From positions 1 to 64,000 of the forward strand of contig JAFQHV010000002.1 in NCBI GenBank assembly GCA_017397835.1: a stretch of 64,000 nucleotides of DNA, given 5' to 3'. A program made the position numbers and the translations under genes. The notes under the pieces are model-generated. The model was not told the DNA's origin. It worked only from the letters and a program-made list of their open reading frames with translations, and did no database searches. Below are positions 1 to 7,468 of this stretch, piece after piece (within the stretch, counting starts at the first letter, position 1; each line of letters starts with the position of its first letter). This DNA is from Oscillospiraceae bacterium. GTDB taxonomy: Bacteria > Bacillota > Clostridia > Oscillospirales > Oscillospiraceae.

Positions 1-1026
1 AACCAGTGGTGCAGCGTGCTGCGCTGGGAGAAGACCTCCCGTCCCTTCCTGCGCCACCGCGAGTTCCTGTGGCAGGAGGGCCACACCATGCACGCCACCG
101 AGGAGGAAGCCCGGCAGGAGACCGAGCAGATGCTCAACATCTACGCCGATTTCCTGGAAAACGTGCTGGCTATGCCCGTGGTCAAGGGCCGCAAGACCGA
201 CAAGGAGAAGTTCAACGGCGCCGAGGAGACCTACACCGTGGAGTGCATGATGCACGACAAAAAGGCGCTGCAGTCCGGCACCAGCCACTACTTCGGCGAC
301 GGCTTTGCCAAGGCCTTCGACATCACCTACACCGGCAAGGACAACACCCTGCACCACCCCCATCAGACCAGCTGGGGCGTGTCCACCCGTATGATCGGCG
401 GCATCATCATGACCCACGGCGACAACAACGGTCTGGTGCTGCCCCCCCGCATCGCCCCCATTCAGGCCATGGTCATCCCCGTGGCCCAGCATAAGGAGGG
501 CGTGCTGGACGCCGCCCGCGGCCTGTACGACCGCCTGACCGCCGCCGGCATCCGCGCCGGCATCGACGACTCTGACCAGTCCATGGGCTGGAAGGCCGCC
601 GAGTACGAGATGAAGGGCGTGCCCCTGCGCGTGGAGATCGGCCCCAAGGACATGGAGCAGGGTCAGTGCTGTATCTGCCGCCGCGACAGCGGTGAAAAGG
701 TCTTCGTCCCTCTGACCGAGCTGGAGGCCACCGTGGCAAAGCTCCTGGACGAGGTGCACGAGGGTCTGTACAGCCGCGCCAAGGCCAACCTGGAGAACAA
801 CACCCGGGTCTGCCTGACCGTGGACGAGGTCAAGGACTTCATCGACAACCAGGGCGGCTTCGCCAAAACCATGTGGTGCGGCGAGCTGGACTGCGAGCTG
901 CAGATGAAGGAGCGGGCCGGCGTGTCCTCCCGCTGTATGCCTTTGGTGCAGGAGACGGTTGCCGACACCTGCGTGTGCTGCGGCAAGCCTGCCAAACACA
1001 TGATCTACTGGGGCGTGGCCTACTAA
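1..1026 (+). CDS. proS: Prolyl-tRNA synthetase, C-terminal part (5' end outside window)
   Basis: The open frame runs in from base 1, so the N-terminal part of the gene is outside the window; 341 residues are visible. It charges tRNA-Pro with proline in the cytoplasm. The visible part holds the end of the class II catalytic core (WEKTSRPFLRHREFLWQEGH), the anticodon-binding domain, and a C-terminal cysteine-rich zinc-type domain (QCCICRRD, MWCGELDC, CVCCGKPAKH) ending in a terminal Tyr. That ending and the lack of a long editing insertion in the visible part fit the archaeal/eukaryal-type ProRS found in many clostridia. An intrinsic terminator follows directly. Identification is confident; the enzyme subtype is inferred. 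Confidence 0.95.
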   Translation, partial: NQWCSVLRWEKTSRPFLRHREFLWQEGHTMHATEEEARQETEQMLNIYADFLENVLAMPVVKGRKTDKEKFNGAEETYTVECMMHDKKALQSGTSHYFGDGFAKAFDITYTGKDNTLHHPHQTSWGVSTRMIGGIIMTHGDNNGLVLPPRIAPIQAMVIPVAQHKEGVLDAARGLYDRLTAAGIRAGIDDSDQSMGWKAAEYEMKGVPLRVEIGPKDMEQGQCCICRRDSGEKVFVPLTELEATVAKLLDEVHEGLYSRAKANLENNTRVCLTVDEVKDFIDNQGGFAKTMWCGELDCELQMKERAGVSSRCMPLVQETVADTCVCCGKPAKHMIYWGVAY

Positions 1027-1036
1027 TTGATCAAAT

Positions 1037-1074
1037 AAAAACCCGGATGCGACGGCGTCGCATCCGGGTTTTTA
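1037..1074 (+). terminator. Intrinsic terminator of proS
   Basis: A near-perfect hairpin (arms AAAAACCCGGATGCGA and TCGCATCCGGGTTTTT) lies 10 bases after the proS stop and ends in a T run. The symmetric A and T runs mean it may also act on minus-strand transcripts. Confidence 0.9.
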
Positions 1075-1089
1075 TTCTTCTTCCTTTCA

Positions 1090-1142
1090 GGCCTCCCTTG
1101 TGCAAAGGGAGGTGGCACGGCTCCGCCGTGACGGAGGGATTG
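1090..1142. repeat. Palindromic intergenic repeat (two hairpins)
   Basis: Two adjacent inverted repeats lie here: CCTCCCTT/AAGGGAGG, and then GGCACGG/CCGTGCC-like arms, followed by ACGGAGGGATTGT. From memory this matches a short palindromic element scattered between genes in Oscillospiraceae and Faecalibacterium-like genomes. Only one full copy was seen in this window, so the repeat status rests on that recollection. Confidence 0.5.
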
Positions 1143-1304
1143 TTACAGCAGCTCCCACATGAAGTTTTCCAGCTTCAAGCGGCTGCCCACGTCCGCCCCC
1201 TCGGGCAGCAGGAACATGGTAATGGACAGCACCTCTCCCCCGTCGGTGACCAGTTCGGCGTAGTCGCCGTTGACGGCGCGCAGGGTATAATAAATCGCTT
1301 CCAT
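1143..1304 (-). CDS. Small DUF3006-like protein, 53 aa
   Basis: A 53-residue frame begins MEAIYYTLRAVNGDYAEL and ends in LENFMWELL. The pattern of an early VNGDYAEL strand, a central acidic turn and a short C-terminal helix resembles the small DUF3006-type proteins of Firmicutes, which have no known function. It starts 8 bases after the stop of the radical SAM gene, with AGGA overlapping that stop region as a ribosome-binding site, so it is probably the last gene of the TatD/radical SAM operon. Codon use looks like that of its neighbours. The family call is tentative; the gene itself is likely because the frame, spacing and binding site agree. Confidence 0.6.
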   Translation of the reverse strand: MEAIYYTLRAVNGDYAELVTDGGEVLSITMFLLPEGADVGSRLKLENFMWELL

Positions 1305-1312
1305 GCCTGTCC

Positions 1313-1933
1313 TCACGAATCAATAAAGCTGCGCACCCGCAGTTCCACGCCAAGGTCGGCGGCGATCTGATAGCACCGGTCGATCTCATCTTTCGTCTTG
1401 TCCTTGTCCACGATGGTCAGCACCACCTTGTCCACAAAGGGGGCGGCGTCCCGGGCAAAGTCCAGCATAGCCTGATAGGCCGCCTCGCCCTGAACGGGGT
1501 GGCACAGGGCTACGTAGTCGGCGGCGTTGGTGGCGTTGAGGGAGATGGACAGCACGTTGATGCGGCCGGCCAGCTCCGGGCACACGTTACGCCCGTTGAT
1601 GAGGTTGGCGTGACCGTTGGTGTTGATGCGCACCGGGGGCAGTTTGTCGCCGAAGCGGGCTTTCAGCTCATCCACCAGCCACAGCAGGTCGTCCAGCCGA
1701 TAGGTGGGCTCGCCGTAGCCGCAGAAGACGATCTCCCGATAGCCGCACACGTCCCGGCCTAAAAAGCTGTCCAGCGCCTCCTGCCGGGTAGGCTCCCGCT
1801 CCAGCCACAGCGAGTCCTCGGTGTAGATGGATCCCTTCGCCTTGCCATGGCGCAGGCAGAACTCGCAGTTGCAGTTGCACTTGTTGGTCAGGTTGACGTA
1901 CAGGGCGCCTTCGTATTCGTAGGTGATGGTCAT
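1313..1933 (-). CDS. TatD-associated radical SAM protein
   Basis: This 206-residue protein carries the radical SAM cluster motif CX3CX2C (Cys19, Cys23, Cys26 in NKCNCNCEFC), a glycine-rich SAM-binding segment (GYGEPTYR) and RINTNG, a typical strand of the partial TIM barrel. It lacks the extra C-terminal Fe-S domains of SPASM enzymes. It is 12 bases downstream of a tatD-type nuclease; this linkage defines the TatD-linked radical SAM family (TIGR04038 type), whose substrate is not known. It should generate a 5'-deoxyadenosyl radical and act in the cytoplasm. The ATG has a good AGGAGG site (GAGGAGGAATTGGC). Confidence 0.85.
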   Translation of the reverse strand: MTITYEYEGALYVNLTNKCNCNCEFCLRHGKAKGSIYTEDSLWLEREPTRQEALDSFLGRDVCGYREIVFCGYGEPTYRLDDLLWLVDELKARFGDKLPPVRINTNGHANLINGRNVCPELAGRINVLSISLNATNAADYVALCHPVQGEAAYQAMLDFARDAAPFVDKVVLTIVDKDKTKDEIDRCYQIAADLGVELRVRSFIDS

Positions 1934-1945
1934 GCCAATTCCTCC

Positions 1946-2713
1946 TCAACCGGGAATGTTAAAAAATCTGCGGGCGTTTTCCGTGGTAATGCGGGCGGCC
2001 TCTTCGGGGGTGATGCCCTTGAGCTCGGCGATCTTCTCGCTGACCAAATGAACGTAGCCGGAATCGTTGCGCTGGCCGCGGAAAGGCTCCGGGGTCAGGT
2101 AGGGGCTGTCCGTTTCGATCATAATATGCTCCATAGGCAGCCACTTGATGATTTCCAGCGCCTTACGGGCGTTTTTGAAGGTAATGACTCCGGTAAAGGA
2201 CAGCATCCAGCCCAGCTTGACCAGGATCTTGGCATCCTCGATGCCGCCGGCATAGCAGTGGCACACACCGGGCACGTCCCGAAAGCTGCGGACGATGTCC
2301 ATGGTATCCTTGTGGGCATCCCGGTTGTGGACGATGACGGGCAAGCCGGTCTTCCGGGCAATCTCCATCTGCTTGACGAAAACTTCCTTTTGCAGTTCGG
2401 CGGGGGCGTTGTCCTTCCAGTAGTAGTCCAGTCCGATCTCGCCAATGGCCTTTACCTTGGGGTGGTCGGTCAGCTTCAGGATCCCCGCTTCCACTTCATC
2501 GGACCAGGTGTGGCAGTCGGAGGGGTGCACGCCCACCGCGGCGTAGACGTGTTCGTGCCGCTCGGCAAGGGCCACGGCACCCTGAGAGGACTCCAGCGTG
2601 CAGCCGGGGTTGATAATAAGCTCCACCCCTTTTTCGGGCATGGCGGCGATCAGTTCCTCACGGTCCCCGTCATACAGTTCGGAGCCGTAATGTGCATGGG
2701 TATCAAAATACAT
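1946..2713 (-). CDS. tatD: TatD family metal-dependent hydrolase (DNase)
   Basis: This 255-residue amidohydrolase-fold protein has the metal ligands expected of TatD: HxH near the N terminus (DTHAHY), a glutamate in GEIGLDYYW, histidines in HNRDAH and CHCYAG, and an aspartate in ETDSPYLTPEP. Family members are 3'-5' exonucleases or DNases on single-stranded nucleic acid, or D-aminoacyl-tRNA deacylase-like, and act in the cytoplasm. Length is normal. It has its own promoter at 2765-2793 and is followed by the linked radical SAM gene and a 53-residue protein, which likely form one transcript. Confidence 0.93.
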   Translation of the reverse strand: MYFDTHAHYGSELYDGDREELIAAMPEKGVELIINPGCTLESSQGAVALAERHEHVYAAVGVHPSDCHTWSDEVEAGILKLTDHPKVKAIGEIGLDYYWKDNAPAELQKEVFVKQMEIARKTGLPVIVHNRDAHKDTMDIVRSFRDVPGVCHCYAGGIEDAKILVKLGWMLSFTGVITFKNARKALEIIKWLPMEHIMIETDSPYLTPEPFRGQRNDSGYVHLVSEKIAELKGITPEEAARITTENARRFFNIPG

Positions 2714-2730
2714 ACTGCATTCATCCTTTT

Positions 2731-2759
2731 GCGCAAAATGGCCCGCCGTTGGCGGGCCA
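2731..2759 (-). terminator. Hairpin terminating the S4-domain gene
   Basis: On the minus strand TGGCCCGCC and GGCGGGCCA pair around a 3-base loop and are followed by TTTTGCGC. It sits 38 bases after the S4 gene stop, but also just downstream of the tatD -10 box, so it would also be in the tatD leader. Confidence 0.65.
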
Positions 2760-2764
2760 CAGCA

Positions 2765-2793
2765 AGTATATCAAAGGCCGGGGGCAATTGCAA
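2765..2793 (-). promoter_or_regulatory. Sigma-A promoter for tatD
   Basis: Minus strand: TTGCAA, 17-base spacer, TATACT. It places transcription start about 45 bases before the tatD ATG. Confidence 0.6.
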
Positions 2794-2797
2794 GGGG

Positions 2798-3040
2798 TCA
2801 CAGCACTTCCCGGTACATGGCGGCGGCATCCGCCTTGCCCACGTTGTCGGCCACGGCAAGCACTTCCACCTTGACGGTGCGCTCACCAAACCGCAGTTCC
2901 AGCATATCGCCCACCTTCACGTCGTAGCTGGCCTTCACCGGCCGGCCGTTGGCGGACACCCGGGCGTTGTCGCAGGCTTCGTTGGCCACGGTACGGCGTT
3001 TGATAAGCCGGGACACCTTCAGCCATTTATCCAGTCGCAT
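2798..3040 (-). CDS. rqcP: S4-domain RNA-binding protein (RqcP/YabO-like)
   Basis: An 80-residue single S4 domain (MRLDKWLKVSRLIKRRTVANE, then a beta hairpin ending in ELRFGERTVKVEVL). The size and sequence fit RqcP/YabO, which binds the 50S subunit at the tRNA-nascent chain and supports RqcH-mediated C-terminal alanine tailing in ribosome quality control; the bacterial heat-shock protein Hsp15 is a relative. The order flippase-mazG-hup-S4 seen here matches the conserved yabM-yabN-yabO neighbourhood, which supports the RqcP reading. A terminator separates it from hup. Confidence 0.85.
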   Translation of the reverse strand: MRLDKWLKVSRLIKRRTVANEACDNARVSANGRPVKASYDVKVGDMLELRFGERTVKVEVLAVADNVGKADAAAMYREVL

Positions 3041-3059
3041 AAACTTCCTCCTAAAACAA

Positions 3060-3092
3060 ACAGACGGCAGGGAACCTTCCCTGCCGTCTTTG
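3060..3092 (-). terminator. Intrinsic terminator after hup
   Basis: Minus strand: AAGACGGCAGGGA and TCCCTGCCGTCTG pair around a short loop, followed by a TTTG run. It lies between the HU stop and the S4 gene start, so hup transcripts probably end here in part. Confidence 0.85.
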
Positions 3093-3102
3093 TTTGTGTC
3101 AA

Positions 3103-3378
3103 TTACTTGGCAACGATGTCCTTCAGAGCCTTGCCGGCCTTGAATACGGGAACCTTGGAAGCGGGGATCTTGATGCTCTCCTTGGTCTTGGGGTTGCGGC
3201 CGATACGCTCGGCGCGGGCCTTGACCTCGAAAGCGCCAAAACCGACCAGCTGCACCTTGTCACCCTCAGCCAGAGCAGCGGTGATCACGTCGATGACAGC
3301 GGTAACAGCGGCCTCGGTGTCCTTCTTGGACAGGCCGGCCTTCTCGGCCACGGCATTGATGAGTTCAGCTTTGTTCAT
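3103..3378 (-). CDS. hup: HU family DNA-binding protein
   Basis: A 91-residue histone-like protein with the full HU plan: two N-terminal helices ([17 protein letters not shown]), the VGFGAFEVK strand, the flexible arm with GRNPKT and the [17 protein letters not shown] tail. It binds and bends DNA as a dimer and compacts the nucleoid. It has a strong GGAGGATATTCCC binding site. It sits between mazG and the S4 gene, as in many clostridia. Confidence 0.97.
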   Translation of the reverse strand: MNKAELINAVAEKAGLSKKDTEAAVTAVIDVITAALAEGDKVQLVGFGAFEVKARAERIGRNPKTKESIKIPASKVPVFKAGKALKDIVAK

Positions 3379-3456
3379 GGGAATATCCTCCTTCGTATTG
3401 TTCGGCAGCGCCTGCCGATTATGGATTAATATAACCTATCAGCGTGTGCCACGCTG

Positions 3457-4158
3457 TTAAGTTCCCTCGTATTGAGCCACCGTATCAATAAACTCGTCGG
3501 TGGCACGGGTCAGGGCCTTCTCCGGGTCCACACCCATGGCACGGGCCAAGCTCACTGCGGCAAACAGCATCTGCCCCACCGCCCGCTCGGCGTCGTCAGG
3601 GTTTTCGGTGGCCGCGACCCGCTCCGTCAGGATACCGCGGCGGGTCTGCACATCCGAACCGACGGTCAGCCCGGCCTTTTCGGCCTTCTTCTGCACCTTT
3701 TCCGCTCGCCACAGAGCGGGCAGCGCGCGGGCAACCGCCCGCAGCACGTCGGTCCGGGTCCGCTGACCCTTCTCCTGTTTCTTGAGTGCCTCCCAGTTGG
3801 TCAACACCTCGGCGGTGTTCTCCACCTGCACACACCCGAACACATGAGGATGGCGGAAAATCAGTTTTTTACATATGCCGTCTGCCACCTGGTCCAGAGT
3901 CAGTCCGGACAATTCCCGCTCAATGCTGGTGTGGAACACCACCTGCAGCAGCACGTCGCCCAGTTCCTCTTTCAAGTTGTCCAGATTCCCGGTGTCGATC
4001 GCGTCTGCCGCCTCGTAGGCCTCCTCCAGCAGATCCTTGCGAATGCTGGCGTGTGTCTGCTCCCGATCCCAGGGGCAGCCACCCGGCCCGCGCAGCAAAT
4101 CGACGATTTGAACCAAATCTCCGACATTGTAAAAATCCTTATGCATAAAATCTACCAC
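3457..4158 (-). CDS. mazG: MazG nucleoside triphosphate pyrophosphohydrolase
   Basis: A 233-residue protein (counting from the GTG) with the MazG signature: LRGPGGCPWDREQTHASI, EEAYEAADAI and KEELGDVLLQVVFH, the EExxE and ExxD metal ligands. It hydrolyses NTPs or dNTPs to monophosphates and PPi and is thought to clear aberrant nucleotides. I chose the GTG at 4158 because AGGAG lies 8-9 bases upstream; the ATG 12 bases further in would be too far from that site. The N-terminal tetrapyrrole methylase domain found in YabN is missing, so this is the short MazG form. It lies between the flippase gene and hup. Confidence 0.93.
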   Translation of the reverse strand: MVDFMHKDFYNVGDLVQIVDLLRGPGGCPWDREQTHASIRKDLLEEAYEAADAIDTGNLDNLKEELGDVLLQVVFHTSIERELSGLTLDQVADGICKKLIFRHPHVFGCVQVENTAEVLTNWEALKKQEKGQRTRTDVLRAVARALPALWRAEKVQKKAEKAGLTVGSDVQTRRGILTERVAATENPDDAERAVGQMLFAAVSLARAMGVDPEKALTRATDEFIDTVAQYEGT

Positions 4159-4198
4159 AGTTTTCTCTCCTCTGCAAGGGTTTTTTGTAAAATTTGTG

Positions 4199-5854
4199 TC
4201 AAAAATGCAAAATTTTTGCAATTTTCTCCCCTTTGGGCATGAGAAGCAGGTCCTCTTTGGAAATAGCCCGGGTAAGCAGAACCAGTGCAAAATAAACGAT
4301 GACCGCCGCACCGATCGCTCCGAACGCCGCCACTGCGTTTCCCATACGGGAAAGGGTCTGCACCCCTGCATCCTGCGTCATACCCAGGCAGATCAGCGCC
4401 CGCTCCAGCAGTCCGTAAGCGGCCCAGGCACCCGCGCCCATGATCACGCCGGCCGCCGCCGGTTTGACAAAGACCCGTACGTAGCTGCCCACCTCAGGCA
4501 CGATGTACTTCAACGCGATCAGATCCAGCACCAGCACCACCACGTAGCAAAGCAGGGTACCCACCGGAGCACCGAATACGTGTATTTCAGGGACGGACAC
4601 CAGCAGGTAGTTGGCCGTCAGTTTGGCTGCACCGCCCAGCAGCGTGGTGATGATCGGCAGACTGACGTATCCGTGGGCCTGCAGCACCGCGTTGCACACC
4701 AAAACCAGGCACACGCAAACGGAGGCGGGGCCCAGGATGGCCAGCATGGGCCCGGTCAGCGCCACGTCGTAGTTGGGATAAAGCAGCCGCATGATGGGCC
4801 CGGAAAGGGCCAGCAAACCCACACCCATGGGAATGGACAGCAGAGCGGTGATCCGCAGCACCGAACCGGTGATCTGTGCCGACCCCTTTCGGTCCCCGCG
4901 CACCAGCGCAGCCGAGATAGCCGGGATGATGGCGGCCGTCAGCGCCGTCATAAAGGAGCTGGGCAGGTTGTACAGGCTGATGGCCACGGTGTAGTTGCCG
5001 TACAGCGCGCGGCTGGCCTGCTCGGTCATGCCCAGCGCATCCTGCAGCCGCCCCTGCACCAATGCGTTGTCCAGCACGTTGATCAGCGGCACCAGCGAAG
5101 TAGACAGCGTAATGGGAATGGCAATGCGCAGCAAATTCTTCAAAATCTGCCCGCCGGGCAGCGGCTTATCCTCGCTGACACAGGCGGTCCGGGCCCGGGT
5201 GCGCACGAAGTTGGTCACCATGTACACAAGGGCCAGAATGGTGCCCGCCGTTACGCCCACAATGGCGCCCGCCGCAGCCAGGGAGTTTCGCTCCTCCTCC
5301 ATCGCCACGGGGAAGGCGGGGTTCATGATCAGGGCCGCCAGCGCCAAACCCAGCACCAGCTTGCAGAACGCCTCAATGATCTGGGACACGGAGGTGGGGG
5401 TCATATTCATATGGCCCTGTGCATAGCCCCGGAATGCCGACAGGCAGCCCACGCACACCACGGCAGGGGCCAGCGCCTTGATGCCGGGGGCGGCGTGGGT
5501 GTTGTTCATGGCGGCGGCCAGCTGATCTGCCCCAAACCACATAATGAGAAAGAACAAAATGCCCACGGTCAAAAACGCGCTCAGCGCCACCCGGAACACC
5601 CGCTGCTTCTGGTTGGGGCGGCCAAGGGCGTTGGCCTCGGACACCGTTTTGGACAGGGCCACGGGCAGGCCCGCCGTTGCGATGGTCAACAGCACAGCGT
5701 AAATGCTGTAGGCGTTATAAAAGTCCGTGGAGCCCGCATCCCCCAAAATATTAAACAGGGGGATCTTGAACAGCGCACCGATGAGTTTAACGATGGCGAT
5801 ACCGGCGGCCAAAATGGCCACTCCGCCAAACATAGTATTTTTGCGTTCCGACAT
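4199..5854 (-). CDS. MurJ/SpoVB-like polysaccharide flippase (MOP superfamily)
   Basis: A 551-residue integral membrane protein with about 14 hydrophobic segments. The N-terminal half has the SpoVB/YabM-like sequence (LAAGIAIVKLIGALFKIPLFNILGDAG cut to its core GALFKIPLFNILGD). These proteins flip lipid-linked saccharides such as lipid II across the membrane; SpoVB does so for the spore cortex. Its place directly before mazG, hup and the RqcP-like gene matches the yabM locus of spore formers. Which lipid-linked sugar it moves cannot be told from sequence. It is followed 40 bases later by mazG. Confidence 0.85.
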   Translation of the reverse strand: MSERKNTMFGGVAILAAGIAIVKLIGALFKIPLFNILGDAGSTDFYNAYSIYAVLLTIATAGLPVALSKTVSEANALGRPNQKQRVFRVALSAFLTVGILFFLIMWFGADQLAAAMNNTHAAPGIKALAPAVVCVGCLSAFRGYAQGHMNMTPTSVSQIIEAFCKLVLGLALAALIMNPAFPVAMEEERNSLAAAGAIVGVTAGTILALVYMVTNFVRTRARTACVSEDKPLPGGQILKNLLRIAIPITLSTSLVPLINVLDNALVQGRLQDALGMTEQASRALYGNYTVAISLYNLPSSFMTALTAAIIPAISAALVRGDRKGSAQITGSVLRITALLSIPMGVGLLALSGPIMRLLYPNYDVALTGPMLAILGPASVCVCLVLVCNAVLQAHGYVSLPIITTLLGGAAKLTANYLLVSVPEIHVFGAPVGTLLCYVVVLVLDLIALKYIVPEVGSYVRVFVKPAAAGVIMGAGAWAAYGLLERALICLGMTQDAGVQTLSRMGNAVAAFGAIGAAVIVYFALVLLTRAISKEDLLLMPKGEKIAKILHF

Positions 5855-5882
5855 AGTTTATGCCTCCCGAAGAATTTGCCCC

Positions 5883-7187
5883 TCAGCCAAACAGCAGGGG
5901 CAGGGCGTATTGCTCCACCTCCGCGCGGATACGCGCCAGGTCCAGCGTGCGGTACACCCCATTTTCATATATGACCTGTCCCCGGGCCATATTCATGACC
6001 ACATTGTCGGGACGGGCGGAATAAACCAGATTTTCCTCCACCGCATGGCAGGGTGTCATGTTCAGGGCGGACCGATCCACCAAGATCAGATCTGCCGTCT
6101 TACCCGGAGCGATCATGCCGGTATCCGTGCGGCCCAGAGCCGCCGCACCGTTGACCGTGGCCATTTCCAGCGCGTCCCAGGCACCCATGGCCGTGGCATC
6201 CCGGCCCGCCCCGCAGGGCAGGCAGGCGGCCAGCTTCATATCGGAGAAGGGATCCGCCGCATTGTGGGATGCCATGCCGTCACTGCCCAGCGCCAAGCGC
6301 ACCCCGGCCTCCTTCATGGCCCGGGTGGGGGCGATGCCGGAGCCCAACTTCAGGTTGGACCACGGATTATGAATGCAGGACACGTCCCGCTTTGCCATCA
6401 GCGTCCAGTCCTCCGGCGTGGTATAGACACAGTGCGCGGCGATGCCGCCATTGACCCACGCGTCGCATTCGTCCAGCGCCTGTAAGGGAGTTTTCCCATT
6501 GCGGTCAAGGCTCGCCTGATGCTCCGCAGCCGTTTCCGACACATGGGCGTGCATACGCAGGCCGTGGTCGGCGGCGTACTGCCCCATCCACCGCCACAGG
6601 GGGGCGTTGGAGGTGTACTCCCCATGGATGGAGGCATCCACCCGGATGCGGCCATTGTCGAAGTTGTGCCAGCGTTCGGTCAGGGTTTGCTGATTACGGC
6701 AATCTCCGCACCTGTCGGGCGAAAAATCTTCCGCCGCGCCAAAATACACGCCGCCGCAGGACAGGTTGGCGCTGATGCCCGCGCGCGCGATCTCCTTGGC
6801 GATGGCATCGGTGTGCATGTACATATCGGCAATGCAGGTCACGCCGGCGGCGATCATCTCCGCAAGGCCGAGCGCCGCCCCGGCGGACACCGCCCGGTCG
6901 TCCAGCTTTGCCTCGGTGGGGAAAATGCAGTCGTTGAGCCAGTGGTGCAGGTCCAACCCGCCGCCCACGCCCCGCAAAAGGGCCATGGGAACGTGGGTAT
7001 GGGCATTTACAAAGCCGGGCATCAGCACCTTTCCGGTGCAATCGACGGTCCGCTCGAAGCTGCCCTCGGGCCGGCTTTGTCCCACGCAGGTGATGCAAGT
7101 ACCCTCCACCGCCACGAAAGCGTGTTCCAAAACGGTACGGCTGCCGTCCATGGTCAGGACGCAGGCGTGTTCAAAAAGAATGGACAT
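5883..7187 (-). CDS. mtaD: 5'-methylthioadenosine/S-adenosylhomocysteine deaminase
   Basis: A 434-residue amidohydrolase with HxH metal ligands in NAHTHVPMALLRG, a histidine in HAHVSE, further ligands in AAHCVY and LGSDGMAS, and the N- and C-terminal beta sandwich of the family. MtaD deaminates MTA, SAH and related adenosine nucleosides to the inosine forms. The purine nucleoside phosphorylase two genes upstream could use the inosine product, so the two probably form a purine-nucleoside salvage route. The ATG at 7187 was chosen for its GGAGG site 7 bases upstream; the frame extends 21 bases further but without a site. A related cytosine or atrazine-type amidohydrolase is the alternative. Confidence 0.88.
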   Translation of the reverse strand: MSILFEHACVLTMDGSRTVLEHAFVAVEGTCITCVGQSRPEGSFERTVDCTGKVLMPGFVNAHTHVPMALLRGVGGGLDLHHWLNDCIFPTEAKLDDRAVSAGAALGLAEMIAAGVTCIADMYMHTDAIAKEIARAGISANLSCGGVYFGAAEDFSPDRCGDCRNQQTLTERWHNFDNGRIRVDASIHGEYTSNAPLWRWMGQYAADHGLRMHAHVSETAAEHQASLDRNGKTPLQALDECDAWVNGGIAAHCVYTTPEDWTLMAKRDVSCIHNPWSNLKLGSGIAPTRAMKEAGVRLALGSDGMASHNAADPFSDMKLAACLPCGAGRDATAMGAWDALEMATVNGAAALGRTDTGMIAPGKTADLILVDRSALNMTPCHAVEENLVYSARPDNVVMNMARGQVIYENGVYRTLDLARIRAEVEQYALPLLFG

Positions 7188-7204
7188 AAAGATTCCTCCA
7201 ACTC

Positions 7205-7462
7205 TCACAGCAAGGACCGCGCCCGGTCATAGTCTTTTTTATGCACGTAGATATAATACTGGTAGGTGCAGTCCGCATTGACCCCAAAGCTGCCGGTCCG
7301 GCTGCGGCCCACATCGCCGAACGTTGCCCGGGCCGTGGGGTTAACCGCCTTAATCCGATAGTCAATACGGTTTTGCGCCAAGAGGTCCCGCACACGGGCC
7401 TGCTCCTGAACGGACCAGGTGGTCAACAGTTCTTTTCGGTTGAACAGGGTCAGCATATCCAT
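7205..7462 (-). CDS. Hypothetical protein, 85 aa
   Basis: A small soluble protein (MDMLTLFNRKELLTTWSVQE...) with an alpha-beta pattern resembling DUF2007-like putative signal-transducing proteins. Those proteins also pair an N-terminal ELLTT-type strand/helix with a short ferredoxin-like core. It sits 6 bases after the purine nucleoside phosphorylase stop and 17 before mtaD, so it is co-transcribed with both. I cannot assign a function. Tight operon packing on both sides and a GGGGGTATGGATATG start region make it a real gene. Confidence 0.7.
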   Translation of the reverse strand: MDMLTLFNRKELLTTWSVQEQARVRDLLAQNRIDYRIKAVNPTARATFGDVGRSRTGSFGVNADCTYQYYIYVHKKDYDRARSLL

Positions 7463-7468
7463 ACCCCC

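Noticed and set aside
873..1370. Plus-strand frame of 165 codons after proS
   Set aside because: It starts inside proS in another frame and crosses the terminator at 1037-1074.
1847..3460. Plus-strand open frame of 537 codons across tatD, the S4 gene and hup
   Set aside because: Runs opposite three well-recognised genes and their terminators and has no coding character of its own.
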